A program made the position numbers and the translations under genes. A stretch of DNA of 64,000 nt from Duganella margarita (GTDB lineage: Bacteria; Pseudomonadota; Gammaproteobacteria; Burkholderiales; Burkholderiaceae_D). Each line of letters opens with the position of its first letter. Positions within the stretch are counted from its first letter, which is position 1. The stretch covers positions 1-64,000 of the forward strand of contig NZ_WWCS01000001.1 in the NCBI RefSeq assembly GCF_009857535.1, written 5' to 3'. The notes under the pieces are model-generated. The model was not told where the DNA came from. It did no database searches and was given only the letters and a program-made list of their open reading frames with translations. Shown one piece after another: positions 17,287 through 26,199 of the stretch.

Positions 17287-17811
17287 TTAGAACGGAATAT
17301 CGTCATCCATATCCGAGAAGTTCGGTGCTGGACGTGGTGCTGGGCGTGGGGCAGGCGCCGGGGCCGCCATTTGCGGGCGCGGGGCCGGTGCCTGGCGCTG
17401 TGGTGGGGCTTCGTAACCGCCGCCGCCACCGCCGTAGCTGTTGCCGTCGTCCATGCCGGCGTCGCCGCCCATGCCGGCGCGACCGCCCAGCATCTGCATG
17501 TTTTCCGCGATGATGTCGGTTGCGTATTTCTCGACGCCATCTTTATCGGTGTACTTACGGGTCTGCAGACGGCCTTCGACGTAGACCGACGAACCTTTTT
17601 TCAGGTACTGGCCAACGATTTCCGCCAGACGGCCGAAGAACGAAATACGATGCCACTCGGTCAGCTCTTTCTGCTCACCGGTGTTGCGGTCTTTCGATTT
17701 ATACGAGGTCGCCACGGCGATGTTGGCGATCGCATCACCGCTCGGCATGTAGCGAATTTCAGGATCGCGACCCAGATTGCCGACGATGATGACTTTGTTG
17801 ACTGATGCCAT
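17287..17811 (-). CDS. ssb: Single-stranded DNA-binding protein
   Basis: The 174-residue protein has the SSB OB fold at the N-terminus ([21 protein letters not shown], then [14 protein letters not shown] and [15 protein letters not shown]), a Gly/Pro/Ala/Gln-rich disordered linker, and the acidic tip MDDDIPF that recruits partner proteins. Length is normal (E. coli 178). It binds single-stranded DNA in replication, repair and recombination. It is monocistronic here; no LexA box was seen upstream. Confidence 0.97.
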   Translation of the reverse strand: MASVNKVIIVGNLGRDPEIRYMPSGDAIANIAVATSYKSKDRNTGEQKELTEWHRISFFGRLAEIVGQYLKKGSSVYVEGRLQTRKYTDKDGVEKYATDIIAENMQMLGGRAGMGGDAGMDDGNSYGGGGGGYEAPPQRQAPAPRPQMAAPAPAPRPAPRPAPNFSDMDDDIPF

Positions 17812-17899
17812 TTTATTAAAACTCCAAATGTGTTCGGCGAAAGTAGAAGTTTAGCTCACTTTTGGCTTGGGACCCTAGATTCCGCACGCCGACCGTTTG

Positions 17900-18253
17900 T
17901 TATCGCTCAAAATCCGTGTTGCCCGCCTGGTGGAATACCAACTCTTCCACAGGCTTGCCGTTGCACAGGTGATCGTCGATGATGCGGTCCATATTCTCGG
18001 GCGTGACGTTGTAATACCAGGTGCCGTCCGGCTGTACACACATGATCGGACCACCCTTGCAGGCGGCAAAGCAGCTGACCCGGCTGCGCTTGACGCGCAA
18101 CTCGCCTTCGTTCAGCCCGGCGGCCTTGAACTTGTCGCCCAGGCTGTCGAACAGCGCCTGCGAGGCGCCGTCCTGGGCGCAGCGCGGGCCGGTGCAGATC
18201 AGGATGTGGCGGTAGTAATTGCCGATTTTCGGCTTGATCACGGCGTCAGTCAT
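17900..18253 (-). CDS. (2Fe-2S) thioredoxin-like ferredoxin of the cobalamin operon
   Basis: This 117-residue protein resembles the thioredoxin-fold [2Fe-2S] ferredoxins: ILICTGPRCAQDG gives the first two cysteines and SCFAACKGGPIMCVQPDG the second set. Such ferredoxins are regularly found at the end of cobalamin operons in proteobacteria, probably as an electron donor to a reduction step. The start overlaps the cobJ stop by 4 bp (ATGA), making it the last gene of the operon. Confidence 0.8.
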   Translation of the reverse strand: MTDAVIKPKIGNYYRHILICTGPRCAQDGASQALFDSLGDKFKAAGLNEGELRVKRSRVSCFAACKGGPIMCVQPDGTWYYNVTPENMDRIIDDHLCNGKPVEELVFHQAGNTDFER

Positions 18254-19227
18254 GCTTCGCTCTCCTCGCTGGCGGCGGCTTCGGCTTCCACCGGTTCATT
18301 CAGGGTGTCGCGGATGTAGTCGGCCGGCAGGCGGTGGCGCGCAGCCAGCGTCTCGATGCTGTCGCCGGCCGCGTGCTCGGCCTGCAGCGTTTCCAGCCAG
18401 CCCAGCAGGCCGGTCGACAGCGAACGGCCTGCCTTTTCGCCTTCGCGCGTGGCGCCGCCCTCTTCCATGTCGTACTTGTTGGCGTAGCCGCGCGGCGTCA
18501 CCATCAGGCCGTAGCGCACGAAGGTGTTGCTGTTGCCGATCAGGACCGTGCTGAGCATGCCGATGTCGGCTTCGGCCATCGCATCGAGCGTGGTGAAGAC
18601 GATGTTCTGGCGGCGGCGGTAACCGCTCTTGACGATGGCCACCGGAGTGTCCGGACGGCGATGGCGCAGAAACAGGCGCTGGGCCTCAACAATCTGGCGC
18701 GTGCGGCGGCCGCTTTTCGGGTTGTACAGCGCGACCACGAAATCGGCCATGGCCACCGCGTCCAGCCGGCGGGCGATGGTCGGCCATGGCGTCAGCAGGT
18801 CGGACAGCGAGATGGCGCAGAAGTCGTGCGTCAGCGGCGCGCCAACCAGCGCGGCGCAGCTGTTCAGCGCCGAGGCGCCGGGGACGATTTCCACCTGCAC
18901 CGGATCGTCCGGCGTCCAGCCGGACTGGAACAGCACTTCATAGGTCGGACCCGCCATGCCGTAGACGCCCGCATCGCCCGACGAAATCAGCGCCACCTTC
19001 TTGCCGGCGCGCGCCGCTTCCAGCGCGCTGATGGCGCGGTCCAGTTCTTCGGTCATCGATTTGCGGATGATCTCCTTGCCTTCGATCAGATCCGCCACCA
19101 GCTTGATGTAGGTGACGTAGCCGATCACCACATCCGCTTCGGCGATGGCGTCGCGCGCGCGCTGCGTCATGTGTTCTACGCTGCCCGGGCCTATCCCGAC
19201 CAGCATGATTTTTCCAGCTCCACTCAT
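18250..19227 (-). CDS. cobJ: Precorrin-3B/cobalt-factor III C17-methyltransferase
   Basis: The 325-residue SAM-dependent methyltransferase of the CobJ/CbiH type carries LVGIGPGS at the N-terminus, GDAGVYGMAGP and EIVPGASALNSCAALVGAPLTHDF in the SAM/substrate region, and SGYRRRQN further on. It methylates C17 and drives the ring contraction of the corrin precursor. An extra C-terminal tail of about 70 residues, rich in Glu/Ala, goes beyond the usual 250 residues and contains a small helical segment (SIETLAARHRLPADYIRDTL). It overlaps the cobE and ferredoxin genes by 4 bp each. Confidence 0.9.
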   Translation of the reverse strand: MSGAGKIMLVGIGPGSVEHMTQRARDAIAEADVVIGYVTYIKLVADLIEGKEIIRKSMTEELDRAISALEAARAGKKVALISSGDAGVYGMAGPTYEVLFQSGWTPDDPVQVEIVPGASALNSCAALVGAPLTHDFCAISLSDLLTPWPTIARRLDAVAMADFVVALYNPKSGRRTRQIVEAQRLFLRHRRPDTPVAIVKSGYRRRQNIVFTTLDAMAEADIGMLSTVLIGNSNTFVRYGLMVTPRGYANKYDMEEGGATREGEKAGRSLSTGLLGWLETLQAEHAAGDSIETLAARHRLPADYIRDTLNEPVEAEAAASEESEA

Positions 19228-19631
19228 GGTGTTTTCCTTGCGATGGAGACGGTGGCATTGCGGCCGTCCGTCCCTTTGTGTTTATGTTTTTCGACGACCA
19301 GCGCGGTCATCGGCGTATTCGGTCCGGCGGCCAGCAGCGCCGCCGCTTCGCTCACCGATGGCGTGCCGGTGTACTTGCGCACGGTCTCGGATGGATGCGG
19401 CACGTCGACTGCGGCCAGTTGTTCGGCTTCGTAGAAGTGCAGCGGCCAGCCGTTTTCCTCGGCCAGCGCCAGCAGCGCCACTTCGTCCTTCTTCAGCGTG
19501 ATGCTGGCGGCAGCCACCACTTGCTGCGGTTGCGCGCCGGCGGCGGCCAGCGCGGCCTGCACCGCTTCGCGCACCGTCTGCAGCAGCACGCCGCGGTCGC
19601 AGCCGAGGCCTATGGTGAAGGCTGGACTCAT
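19224..19631 (-). CDS. CobE / CbiG C-terminal domain protein
   Basis: Start ATG 19629-19631 gives 135 residues and an ATGA overlap with the cbiG stop. The sequence (FTIGLGCDRG, ITLKKDEVALLALAEENGW, YTGTPSVSEAAALLAAG) is the CbiG C-terminal/CobE domain. In many bacteria this domain is fused to the CbiG N-terminal part; here it is a separate overlapping gene. It takes part in the ring-opening of the delta-lactone of cobalt-precorrin-5A, with the CbiG partner, by family knowledge. Confidence 0.8.
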   Translation of the reverse strand: MSPAFTIGLGCDRGVLLQTVREAVQAALAAAGAQPQQVVAAASITLKKDEVALLALAEENGWPLHFYEAEQLAAVDVPHPSETVRKYTGTPSVSEAAALLAAGPNTPMTALVVEKHKHKGTDGRNATVSIARKTP

Positions 19632-20380
19632 GCTTCCTGCGGCGGGCGGTAGACCACCAGGCGTTCGGTCAGCGCGGTCCAGCGTTCGGCCGGCACGTCG
19701 GCGTGCGTCACCCACAGCAGCGCGGCATAGCGGTCCAGCGGCACCTCGTCAAAGCTGGTGAAACGGTGGATGTTCTCCGGCAGCGGCGTCGGGCGCGTCC
19801 ACCAATCCGGGCTGCCGGCTTCCTGCACGAAGGCGATTGGTTCGCCGTTGACCACGTGGGCCGAGACGCGCGTGATGTTGATCTTCGGCGCCTCCACCTT
19901 CCAGCCGAGGTGGCGTCCCAGGATATCGACCGGAATCGTGCGGCCGACGTCGGAGGCGGTGGTCAGCACCGGCGCGGCGCCTAGCAGGTCGGCCACGCGT
20001 TCGCTCCATTCGTTGGCGCCGCCGACGTGGCCGGACAACACCGGAATCACATACTGGCCGGCGTCGTCCACCACGATGATGCCTGGGTCTTCGTCCTTGC
20101 TGCGCAGGTGCGGCGCAATCAGGCGCACCACGGCGCCGAGCGAGACGAAGAAGATGATCTGGTCATAGCCGGCGAACAGCGGGCCGATTTCGTCGCGCAG
20201 TGCGCCGTCGTAGGCGCGCACGGTGTTGCTGGCTTCCGCAAAGGTGGCGGCGAATTTGGCCGAGGTGCAGATGTCCGCTTCCGGCAGGTCGGCGGCCAGG
20301 CGCGCGGCCTGTGCGGCGCCATGCTTGGTGATGGCGACCAGGCATACGCGCGGTGCCGGCTGGTTGATGATGGTGCTCAT
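19628..20380 (-). CDS. cbiG: Cobalt-precorrin-5A hydrolase, CbiG N-terminal and central domains
   Basis: The 250-residue product has the CbiG N-terminal and central regions: IIFFVSLGAVVRLIAPHL, KDEDPGIIVVDDAGQYVIPVLSGHVGGANEW. It removes the two-carbon fragment from C20 as acetaldehyde in the anaerobic (cobalt-early) cobalamin pathway. The C-terminal third is the next gene (CobE-like). The presence of CbiG rather than CobG indicates an oxygen-independent early pathway. Confidence 0.85.
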   Translation of the reverse strand: MSTIINQPAPRVCLVAITKHGAAQAARLAADLPEADICTSAKFAATFAEASNTVRAYDGALRDEIGPLFAGYDQIIFFVSLGAVVRLIAPHLRSKDEDPGIIVVDDAGQYVIPVLSGHVGGANEWSERVADLLGAAPVLTTASDVGRTIPVDILGRHLGWKVEAPKINITRVSAHVVNGEPIAFVQEAGSPDWWTRPTPLPENIHRFTSFDEVPLDRYAALLWVTHADVPAERWTALTERLVVYRPPQEA

Positions 20381-21189
20381 GCAGTGGTCTCCAGGGAGTG
20401 AGGTTGTGGGCCATCCTTGCGCAGGCAGCCCTTGATGCGTTCACCGCGAATACGGTGCGGGTGTTTGATAATCAGCAGCGACAGGTAACTGACCTTGGTG
20501 CCGCGCAGGGTCAGGATGTCGCTGCCGCTGAAGCGGCGTTCGTCCGGCGCGCCGACACGTTCGATGAAGTGTGCGCCGTCCAGCAAGTCGCGGCGCTCCA
20601 TCCAGTCGATCAATTCGTCGAGGATGGGCTTCACCTTCATCAGGATCAGCGTGTCAAAGTCCGGCAGCAGGCGGTCCACCGCGCTGACGCCGTAGGCTGC
20701 CGGCACGATGGCGACCGTGTCGTCCTGCTCCGAGAACGGCACCGGCACTTTCGCGCAGGCGGCCGTGAAGGAGTTGACGCCGGCGATGATCTGCACCGGC
20801 ACCTGCGGGTCGATGGCGTTGACGGTGCGGGCCAGGTGGCCGAAGGTGGCGTAAGTACTGGCGTCGCCTTCAACCAGAAACAGCACATCGCGGCCTTCGC
20901 GCAGCCATGGCAGCACGGTGTCGGCAGCGCGCAGCCACGCGCGGCCCAGCTTTTCGCCGTCATGCGTCATGGGGAACAGCAGCTGCGTGTGATGATCCGG
21001 CGGCGTGACGCCGGAGCGCACCACGATGTCGAAGGCATAGCTGGGCGTCTTGCCGCTGCGTGCCGGGTAGACCCAGATGGTGTCGCGGCGTTGCAGCGCT
21101 TCCCACGCGGCGCGCGTAATCAGGCCTGGATCGCCGGGGCCGAGCGAGATGCCCCACAGGGTACCGGGCTTGGTCGCTTGATCAGTCAT
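20377..21189 (-). CDS. cobI: Precorrin-2/cobalt-factor II C20-methyltransferase
   Basis: This 270-residue methyltransferase starts with GTLWGISLGPGDPGLITRAA and has LVEGDASTYATF and IIAGVNSFTAACAKVPVPF, the CobI/CbiL set. It methylates C20 of (cobalt-)precorrin-2. It overlaps cobL by 8 bp and cbiG by 4 bp in the operon. Confidence 0.92.
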   Translation of the reverse strand: MTDQATKPGTLWGISLGPGDPGLITRAAWEALQRRDTIWVYPARSGKTPSYAFDIVVRSGVTPPDHHTQLLFPMTHDGEKLGRAWLRAADTVLPWLREGRDVLFLVEGDASTYATFGHLARTVNAIDPQVPVQIIAGVNSFTAACAKVPVPFSEQDDTVAIVPAAYGVSAVDRLLPDFDTLILMKVKPILDELIDWMERRDLLDGAHFIERVGAPDERRFSGSDILTLRGTKVSYLSLLIIKHPHRIRGERIKGCLRKDGPQPHSLETTA

Positions 21190-22486
21190 TGTCAGCCTCC
21201 CGGCGTGCGCAGACGATCCATACCGGATTCTCGGCAGCCATGCGGTGCATGTGCAGGATAGGCTTGCTGCGCGCGGCTTGAAGTTGCAGCACGTCCCAGC
21301 TGACGCCTTCGATTGCTTGCAGCGTGGCGGTGGCGGTGGCGAGGTTTTCCAGCGTGACGAAGTTCATCACCAGCGTGCCGTTGGGACGCAGGCGCGCAAT
21401 GATGCCGGCGATAAGTCCCGCCAGTTCGCCGCCGGAACCGCCGATGAAGACCGCATCCGGATCGGGCCAGGTATCCAGCTGCTCCGGCGCTTTACCCAGA
21501 TGCAGGCTGTAGTTGCTGACGCCGAAGGCTGCGTGATTCTGTCCGGCGATGCCGAAATCGGCGTCGTTCTTTTCAATCGCGTAGACGTGGCCTTGCGGGC
21601 AAAGACGCGCCGCCTCCAGCCCCACCGAGCCGGAACCGGCGCCAATGTCCCACACTACGCTGTCCGCATGCAGTTGCAGGCGCGCCAGGCTGACGGCGCG
21701 CACTTCCTGCTTGGTGATCAGACCCTTCTCCGGCTGGCGTTGCGCAAATTCCGTATCGGCCAGGCCGAATCGCACCGGTCGCGCGGCCGGCGTGATGCGC
21801 CACAATAGCACCACGTTAAGCGCTGCGAACTTCATCTCGGCCGCTTGCTGCGGCGTCAGTTCGGCCAGCACGCGTTCTTCCGGTTGCAGCAGGTTTTCCG
21901 CCACCGCCATCAGGAAGTCGTCGCCCAGGCCTTCCGCCACCAGCAGGCGCGCGATGCGGTCGGGCGAGTTGTCAGGACTGGTCAGGATCAGCAGGCGCGC
22001 ATGCTGGCGCGTGGCTTGCGCCAATGCATACAGGCCGTGACTCGGCCTGGCGCCGCGCTGCCACTCGCCGGCATCCTTGGCGTGCACCGAGACGATGCGC
22101 GCATCCTGCCACGCCAGGCCGATACGCGCGCAGGCTAGCTGCAAGGTCGACAGGTTAGGCAGGATGTCCAGCGCTTCCACGCACAGGTGCTGCGCCAGAT
22201 ACGGCGCAATGCCATGGCACAGTGGATCGCCAGTGGCCAGCACCACGCACGCCATGTTGTCGGCGCGCGCTGCGCGGACCCACTCCGGCACTTCTTTCAG
22301 CTTGCCGGTGAGGTCATGGCGCACCGCGCCGCTTTTGAATTCGCGTTCCAGCAGCGCCAGGGTGCGCGCGCCGCCGATGATCACATCAGCACTGCGCAGC
22401 AAGGCCAGTGCGGTGGCATTCAGGCTGGCGACGCCGTCATCGAGCACGCCGATGACGCGGCAGGGATTGGGATCTTTGATTTCCAT
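21182..22486 (-). CDS. cobL: Precorrin-6Y/cobalt-precorrin-7 C5,15-methyltransferase and C12 decarboxylase
   Basis: I start at ATG 22484-22486, two bases after the cbiD stop, giving 434 residues; longer readings lose homology. The first half is the CbiE-type methyltransferase (CRVIGVLDDG, VVLATGDPLCHGIAPYL); the second half is the CbiT-type decarboxylase/methyltransferase with ITKQEVRAVSLARL and VWDIGAGSGSVGLEAARL as SAM site. So this is the fused CobL (CbiET) enzyme, which methylates C5 and C15 and decarboxylates the C12 acetate. Confidence 0.92.
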   Translation of the reverse strand: MEIKDPNPCRVIGVLDDGVASLNATALALLRSADVIIGGARTLALLEREFKSGAVRHDLTGKLKEVPEWVRAARADNMACVVLATGDPLCHGIAPYLAQHLCVEALDILPNLSTLQLACARIGLAWQDARIVSVHAKDAGEWQRGARPSHGLYALAQATRQHARLLILTSPDNSPDRIARLLVAEGLGDDFLMAVAENLLQPEERVLAELTPQQAAEMKFAALNVVLLWRITPAARPVRFGLADTEFAQRQPEKGLITKQEVRAVSLARLQLHADSVVWDIGAGSGSVGLEAARLCPQGHVYAIEKNDADFGIAGQNHAAFGVSNYSLHLGKAPEQLDTWPDPDAVFIGGSGGELAGLIAGIIARLRPNGTLVMNFVTLENLATATATLQAIEGVSWDVLQLQAARSKPILHMHRMAAENPVWIVCARREADND

Positions 22487-22488
22487 TC

Positions 22489-23679
22489 TTAGGTTTCCGG
22501 TAAGTGATCGACGCCGGTGCGGCCAGCGCTGGCGGGACGTTCGTGCGGCTCGGCCGGCGCGGACCAGACGTCCGCCACCTGCACGCCGCTGAAATCGCAC
22601 ACCAGCACGCGCAGCTGGAACGCGCGGCCATAGCGGTCCGGCGCGGTCAGCGTGTCGATGGCGGCTTGCGCCAGTGCGTGGTGGAAGGCATCGCCGAGGC
22701 CACGCTCCACCATCAGCTCTGCGCCGAAGCGCGCGGTTTCGGCGGCGGCCATGGCGGCGCAGTCTTCTTCTGTGGCGCCGATGCGGCGGGCGATTTCCGC
22801 CACCAGGTCGGTATCGACTTCGCTGCGGTTGGCGTGGGTGATGGTTTCGCCCTGCGCGATCTTGGTCAGCTTGCCGACCATGACCGCCATCACCACCAGC
22901 TCGATGCCTTGCGCGACCACTTCATCCAGCGCATAGCGCAGGAAGTCGCCCATCTGCACAAAGCAGGCAGACGGCAGTTCGGGACGTTCGGCGCGCAGCG
23001 TCGTCATGGCGAAGGTTTCGGTGCGGCCGCCCGTGGTCAGCGCGACCAGGTTGTAGCCGGCGGTGGCGGCAACCTGCACGCCCTGCACCACGCTGGCGCG
23101 CCATGCGGCGGTGGAATACGGCTTGACGATGCCGGTGGTGCCGAGGATGCTGATGCCGCCTAAAATGCCCAAGCGGGCATTGGTGGTTTTCTTGGCCATC
23201 ACCTGGCCGTCCGGCACGCTGATGGTGACTTCGATGCCGTGTTCGGCCAGCAGCGCCGGCGCGGCTTCGCGCAGGTTGTCGGCGATGTTCTTGCGCGGGA
23301 CCGGGTTGATGGCCGGACCGCCCACTTCCAGGCCGAGGCCTTTCATGGTGACGGTGCCGACGCCATCGCCTGACACGTACGAGACCACGCCGGCTTCACC
23401 GGGCAGCAGACGCAGATCGACCGTCATGTGCGCGCCGTCGGTGCAATCGGGATCGTCGCCGGCAAACTTGACGACCATTGCATGCGCGCGGCCATCGCCG
23501 CAGCTGCCGTCATGGATGGCAAACGTCACCCGTGTGCCGTTGGGTAGCAGGCTTTCGATTTCTGCCGGTACTTGTCCATGGACGAGACCCAGCACCGCCG
23601 CGCGTGCAGCGGCGGCAGAACAGGCGCCGGTGGTGAAACCGGTACGGGTGCCACGTTCGGCAGCCGTTTTTTCTTTCAT
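22489..23679 (-). CDS. cbiD: Cobalt-precorrin-5B C1-methyltransferase
   Basis: Start ATG 23677-23679 gives 396 residues and an ATGA overlap with the cobH stop; the upstream extension is not conserved-looking. RTGFTTGACSAAAARAA is the CbiD signature near the N-terminus, and ILGTTGIVKPYSTAAW follows in the middle. CbiD methylates C1 in the anaerobic pathway and has no aerobic counterpart, which supports a cobalt-early route. Confidence 0.92.
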   Translation of the reverse strand: MKEKTAAERGTRTGFTTGACSAAAARAAVLGLVHGQVPAEIESLLPNGTRVTFAIHDGSCGDGRAHAMVVKFAGDDPDCTDGAHMTVDLRLLPGEAGVVSYVSGDGVGTVTMKGLGLEVGGPAINPVPRKNIADNLREAAPALLAEHGIEVTISVPDGQVMAKKTTNARLGILGGISILGTTGIVKPYSTAAWRASVVQGVQVAATAGYNLVALTTGGRTETFAMTTLRAERPELPSACFVQMGDFLRYALDEVVAQGIELVVMAVMVGKLTKIAQGETITHANRSEVDTDLVAEIARRIGATEEDCAAMAAAETARFGAELMVERGLGDAFHHALAQAAIDTLTAPDRYGRAFQLRVLVCDFSGVQVADVWSAPAEPHERPASAGRTGVDHLPET

Positions 23680-24353
23680 GGCGCGGCCTTTTGACGGGCT
23701 TCGGCCAGCGACAGCAGCGCGTGCAGCGTTGCCACCACCAGCGTGGAGCCGCCCTTGCGGCCACGGATGACGATCCACGGCACGTCGGTCAGTTCCGCCA
23801 TCAGGTCTTTGGATTCGGCGGCAGAGACGAAGCCCACCGGCATGCCGACCACCAGCGCAGGCTTGACGCCTTCTTCGCGGATCAGGCGTACCACTTCGAT
23901 CAACGCGGTAGGGGCGTTGCCGATGCCGATGATGGCGTTGTCCAGCAGGCCGAGACGGTGCGCCTTGCGCATCGCCTGCACAGCGCGCGTGGTATCTTCG
24001 GCCTTGGCGGTTTCAATGACGTCCGGGTCGCTGATGAACTGGTGGGGCTTCATGCCGAAGTGGCCGAGGCGCGGTTGCGACAGGCCGGAGCAGATCATTT
24101 CGACGTCGGCGACGACGGGCGTGCCGCCTTTGAGCATGGCCTGGACGCCGGCTTCCACCGCGTCTGCATGGAAGTCGGTCAGGCCGTTGAAGTCGAAATC
24201 GGCGTTGGCGTGGATCATGCGGCGCACGATCGGCCATTGGCCTTCGGTGTAGGTGTGCGGGCCGACTTCAGCGTCGATGATGGCGAAGCTGTCATGCTCG
24301 ATGACCTGGCCGGCGCGCGTTAGCTGCTCGGTGACGGTGTTCACGGTGCTCAT
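23676..24353 (-). CDS. cobH: Precorrin-8X/cobalt-precorrin-8 methylmutase
   Basis: The 225-residue protein matches CobH/CbiC: RRMIHANADFDF (with the catalytic His), GTPVVADVEMICSGLSQ, and AIIGIGNAPTALIEVVRLI. It moves the methyl group from C11 to C12 to make (cobyrinic/hydrogenobyrinic) acid. It overlaps cbiX and cbiD by 4 bp each. Confidence 0.93.
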   Translation of the reverse strand: MSTVNTVTEQLTRAGQVIEHDSFAIIDAEVGPHTYTEGQWPIVRRMIHANADFDFNGLTDFHADAVEAGVQAMLKGGTPVVADVEMICSGLSQPRLGHFGMKPHQFISDPDVIETAKAEDTTRAVQAMRKAHRLGLLDNAIIGIGNAPTALIEVVRLIREEGVKPALVVGMPVGFVSAAESKDLMAELTDVPWIVIRGRKGGSTLVVATLHALLSLAEARQKAAP

Positions 24354-25417
24354 GCTGGCTGGTCCTCGGGCTTGGCGTGCGGATGCTCGTGGCCATGGGC
24401 GTGATCGTGCACATGGTCGTGATGCGCATGGCTATCGTCATGTGCATGGCCGTCGTGCGCGTGATCATGTTCGTGTCCGTGGCCGTGTGCATGGGCGTGG
24501 GCGTCATGCGAGTGATCATGTTCGTGCGCGTGGCCGTGATCGTGCGGCGCAGCCGGAGCGTGATCGTGCGTATGCGCGTGCGAGTGGCCGTGGCCCAGAT
24601 CGTGCGCAATGACGCGGTAGGTACAGCCGTCGCACGGCAGGCGGCTATCCGGCACGCCGGCGCGCAGGTCTTCCACGCGCTGGTCCATCAATTCAAAAAT
24701 CTCTTTCTCAAAGCCGAAATGCTCGCTGCAAGCAAAGCGCACCTGCGGATACTGCAGGCGCAGATTTTCCACCTGGCGGTGAATGCGCTGCATCAGCGTG
24801 CCGGTGTACAGGTAATACGGCAGCACCACAACCTGGCGCATGCCCAGCAGCACATGGCGCTGCACAACCTTCTCCAGGCGCGGCCAGGTAATGCCGGTGA
24901 ACGCCAGATCGACCAGCTCATGATCGCCCTCTTCCAGCAGCCAGCGCGCCATCTTGGCCATTTCGCCATTGGCGCCACGGTCGGACGAGCCACGGCCCAG
25001 CACCACCACGCCGGTGGTGGTTGGGTCGGGCATATCCAGCGCGTTCATGGCCTTGCGCAGGCGGCGCTTGAGGATCGCCAGAATCGGATCGCATGCGGTC
25101 AGGTGCGGCGCCAGCAGGATTTCGGTCTGCGGACAAGCCAAACGCGCCTGCTCGATCGCTTCCGGAATCTCCATCTTCACGTGACCGGCCGCGTTCAGAA
25201 TCAGCGGCACCACCAGCACCCGGCGCGAACTGCGTGCAGCACTCAGCAAGGCCGCGTTCATCTCCGGCGGCGCAAACTCGATGAAGCACAACTCAATGCG
25301 CCAATCCGGACGGCGCGCGCGCCACTGCTCCGTGAATTCACGAATCTCCTGGTTACCGGAATCCTCGCGGGAACCGTGGCCGACAATCAGGATCGTGTCC
25401 TTGGAAACTTGGTTCAT
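24350..25417 (-). CDS. cbiX: Sirohydrochlorin cobaltochelatase, long form with His-rich tail
   Basis: This 355-residue CbiX has two chelatase half-domains: ILIVGHGSREDSGNQEI near the N-terminus and VVVLGRGSSDRGANGEM near 130. The C-terminal quarter (about 270-350) contains about 33 histidines alternating with Asp, Ala, Gly and Glu, and ends AKPEDQPA. CbiX inserts Co2+ into sirohydrochlorin, the first committed step of the cobalt-early pathway. The tail is unusually long and presumably binds or stores cobalt (or nickel). The gene follows cobM and precedes cobH with 4-bp overlaps. Confidence 0.9.
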   Translation of the reverse strand: MNQVSKDTILIVGHGSREDSGNQEIREFTEQWRARRPDWRIELCFIEFAPPEMNAALLSAARSSRRVLVVPLILNAAGHVKMEIPEAIEQARLACPQTEILLAPHLTACDPILAILKRRLRKAMNALDMPDPTTTGVVVLGRGSSDRGANGEMAKMARWLLEEGDHELVDLAFTGITWPRLEKVVQRHVLLGMRQVVVLPYYLYTGTLMQRIHRQVENLRLQYPQVRFACSEHFGFEKEIFELMDQRVEDLRAGVPDSRLPCDGCTYRVIAHDLGHGHSHAHTHDHAPAAPHDHGHAHEHDHSHDAHAHAHGHGHEHDHAHDGHAHDDSHAHHDHVHDHAHGHEHPHAKPEDQPA

Positions 25418-26199
25418 GCGCTCGCCTTTCTGAAACGATGGGTAAATGTAGGGTCATACAATTTGGAGCGCGCCAGGGTTTCCCAGTGCAGCGCGCCCAG
25501 CGTGGGGCTGGCGACGATCATCGCTTGGCTCGCAATGCCGGCCTCCCGGCACTTTTGTTTGATATCGGCCAGCGTGCCGCGGACGATTTTCTGTTCTCCC
25601 GGCCAGCTGGCCTTATGCACCACCAGCATCGGCGCATCCTCGGCCCAGCCGGCGGCGCGTAGCGCAGTTTCCACCTTGTGCATCAAGGTGATCGACAGGA
25701 AGATGCAGATGGTGGTGCGGTGCGCGGCCAGGCTGGCGAGATCTTCGCCCTCCGGCATCGGCGTGCGGCCTTCAACGCGGGTGAGGATGACGGTTTGCGT
25801 CACCTCGGGCAGCGTCATGGATTCGCCGGCGGCAGCCATCGACGCCATCGCCGACGACACGCCCGGCACCACCGACCATTCGATGCCGGCGTCGGTCAGT
25901 GGACGCGCCAGTTCGATCAGCGCGCCATACAGCGCCGGGTCGCCGGTCTGCAGGCGCACCACGGTGGCGTGCCGGCTGGCCTGGTCGATCAGCCATGCGG
26001 TCATGTCTTCCAGCGTCATGTCCTTGGAGTCGCGGATGGCGCAGCCGGGCGGAGCGTACAGCGTGACGGCTTGGTCGACCAGCGATCCGGCAAACAGCAC
26101 CGCGCCAGCTTGCGACAGCAGCTTCTGGCCTTTGACGGTGATGAGTTCCGGGTCGCCGGGACCGGCGCCGACGAACCAGATTTTTCCGAGGGTGGTCAT
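25414..26199 (-). CDS. cobM: Precorrin-4/cobalt-precorrin-4 C11-methyltransferase
   Basis: The 261-residue methyltransferase begins TLGKIWFVGAGPGDPELITV and has LQTGDPALYGALIE and VVPGVSSAMASMAAAGESM, the CobM/CbiF set. It methylates C11. It overlaps cbiO upstream and cbiX downstream by 4 bp each, which places it between the transporter genes and the biosynthetic block. Confidence 0.92.
   Translation of the reverse strand: MTTLGKIWFVGAGPGDPELITVKGQKLLSQAGAVLFAGSLVDQAVTLYAPPGCAIRDSKDMTLEDMTAWLIDQASRHATVVRLQTGDPALYGALIELARPLTDAGIEWSVVPGVSSAMASMAAAGESMTLPEVTQTVILTRVEGRTPMPEGEDLASLAAHRTTICIFLSITLMHKVETALRAAGWAEDAPMLVVHKASWPGEQKIVRGTLADIKQKCREAGIASQAMIVASPTLGALHWETLARSKLYDPTFTHRFRKASA

Noticed and set aside
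24292..24612. Short Arg/Thr/Met-rich frames over the His-rich tail of cbiX.
   Set aside because: They arise from the alternating codons of the histidine tail read in other frames and have no start signals.
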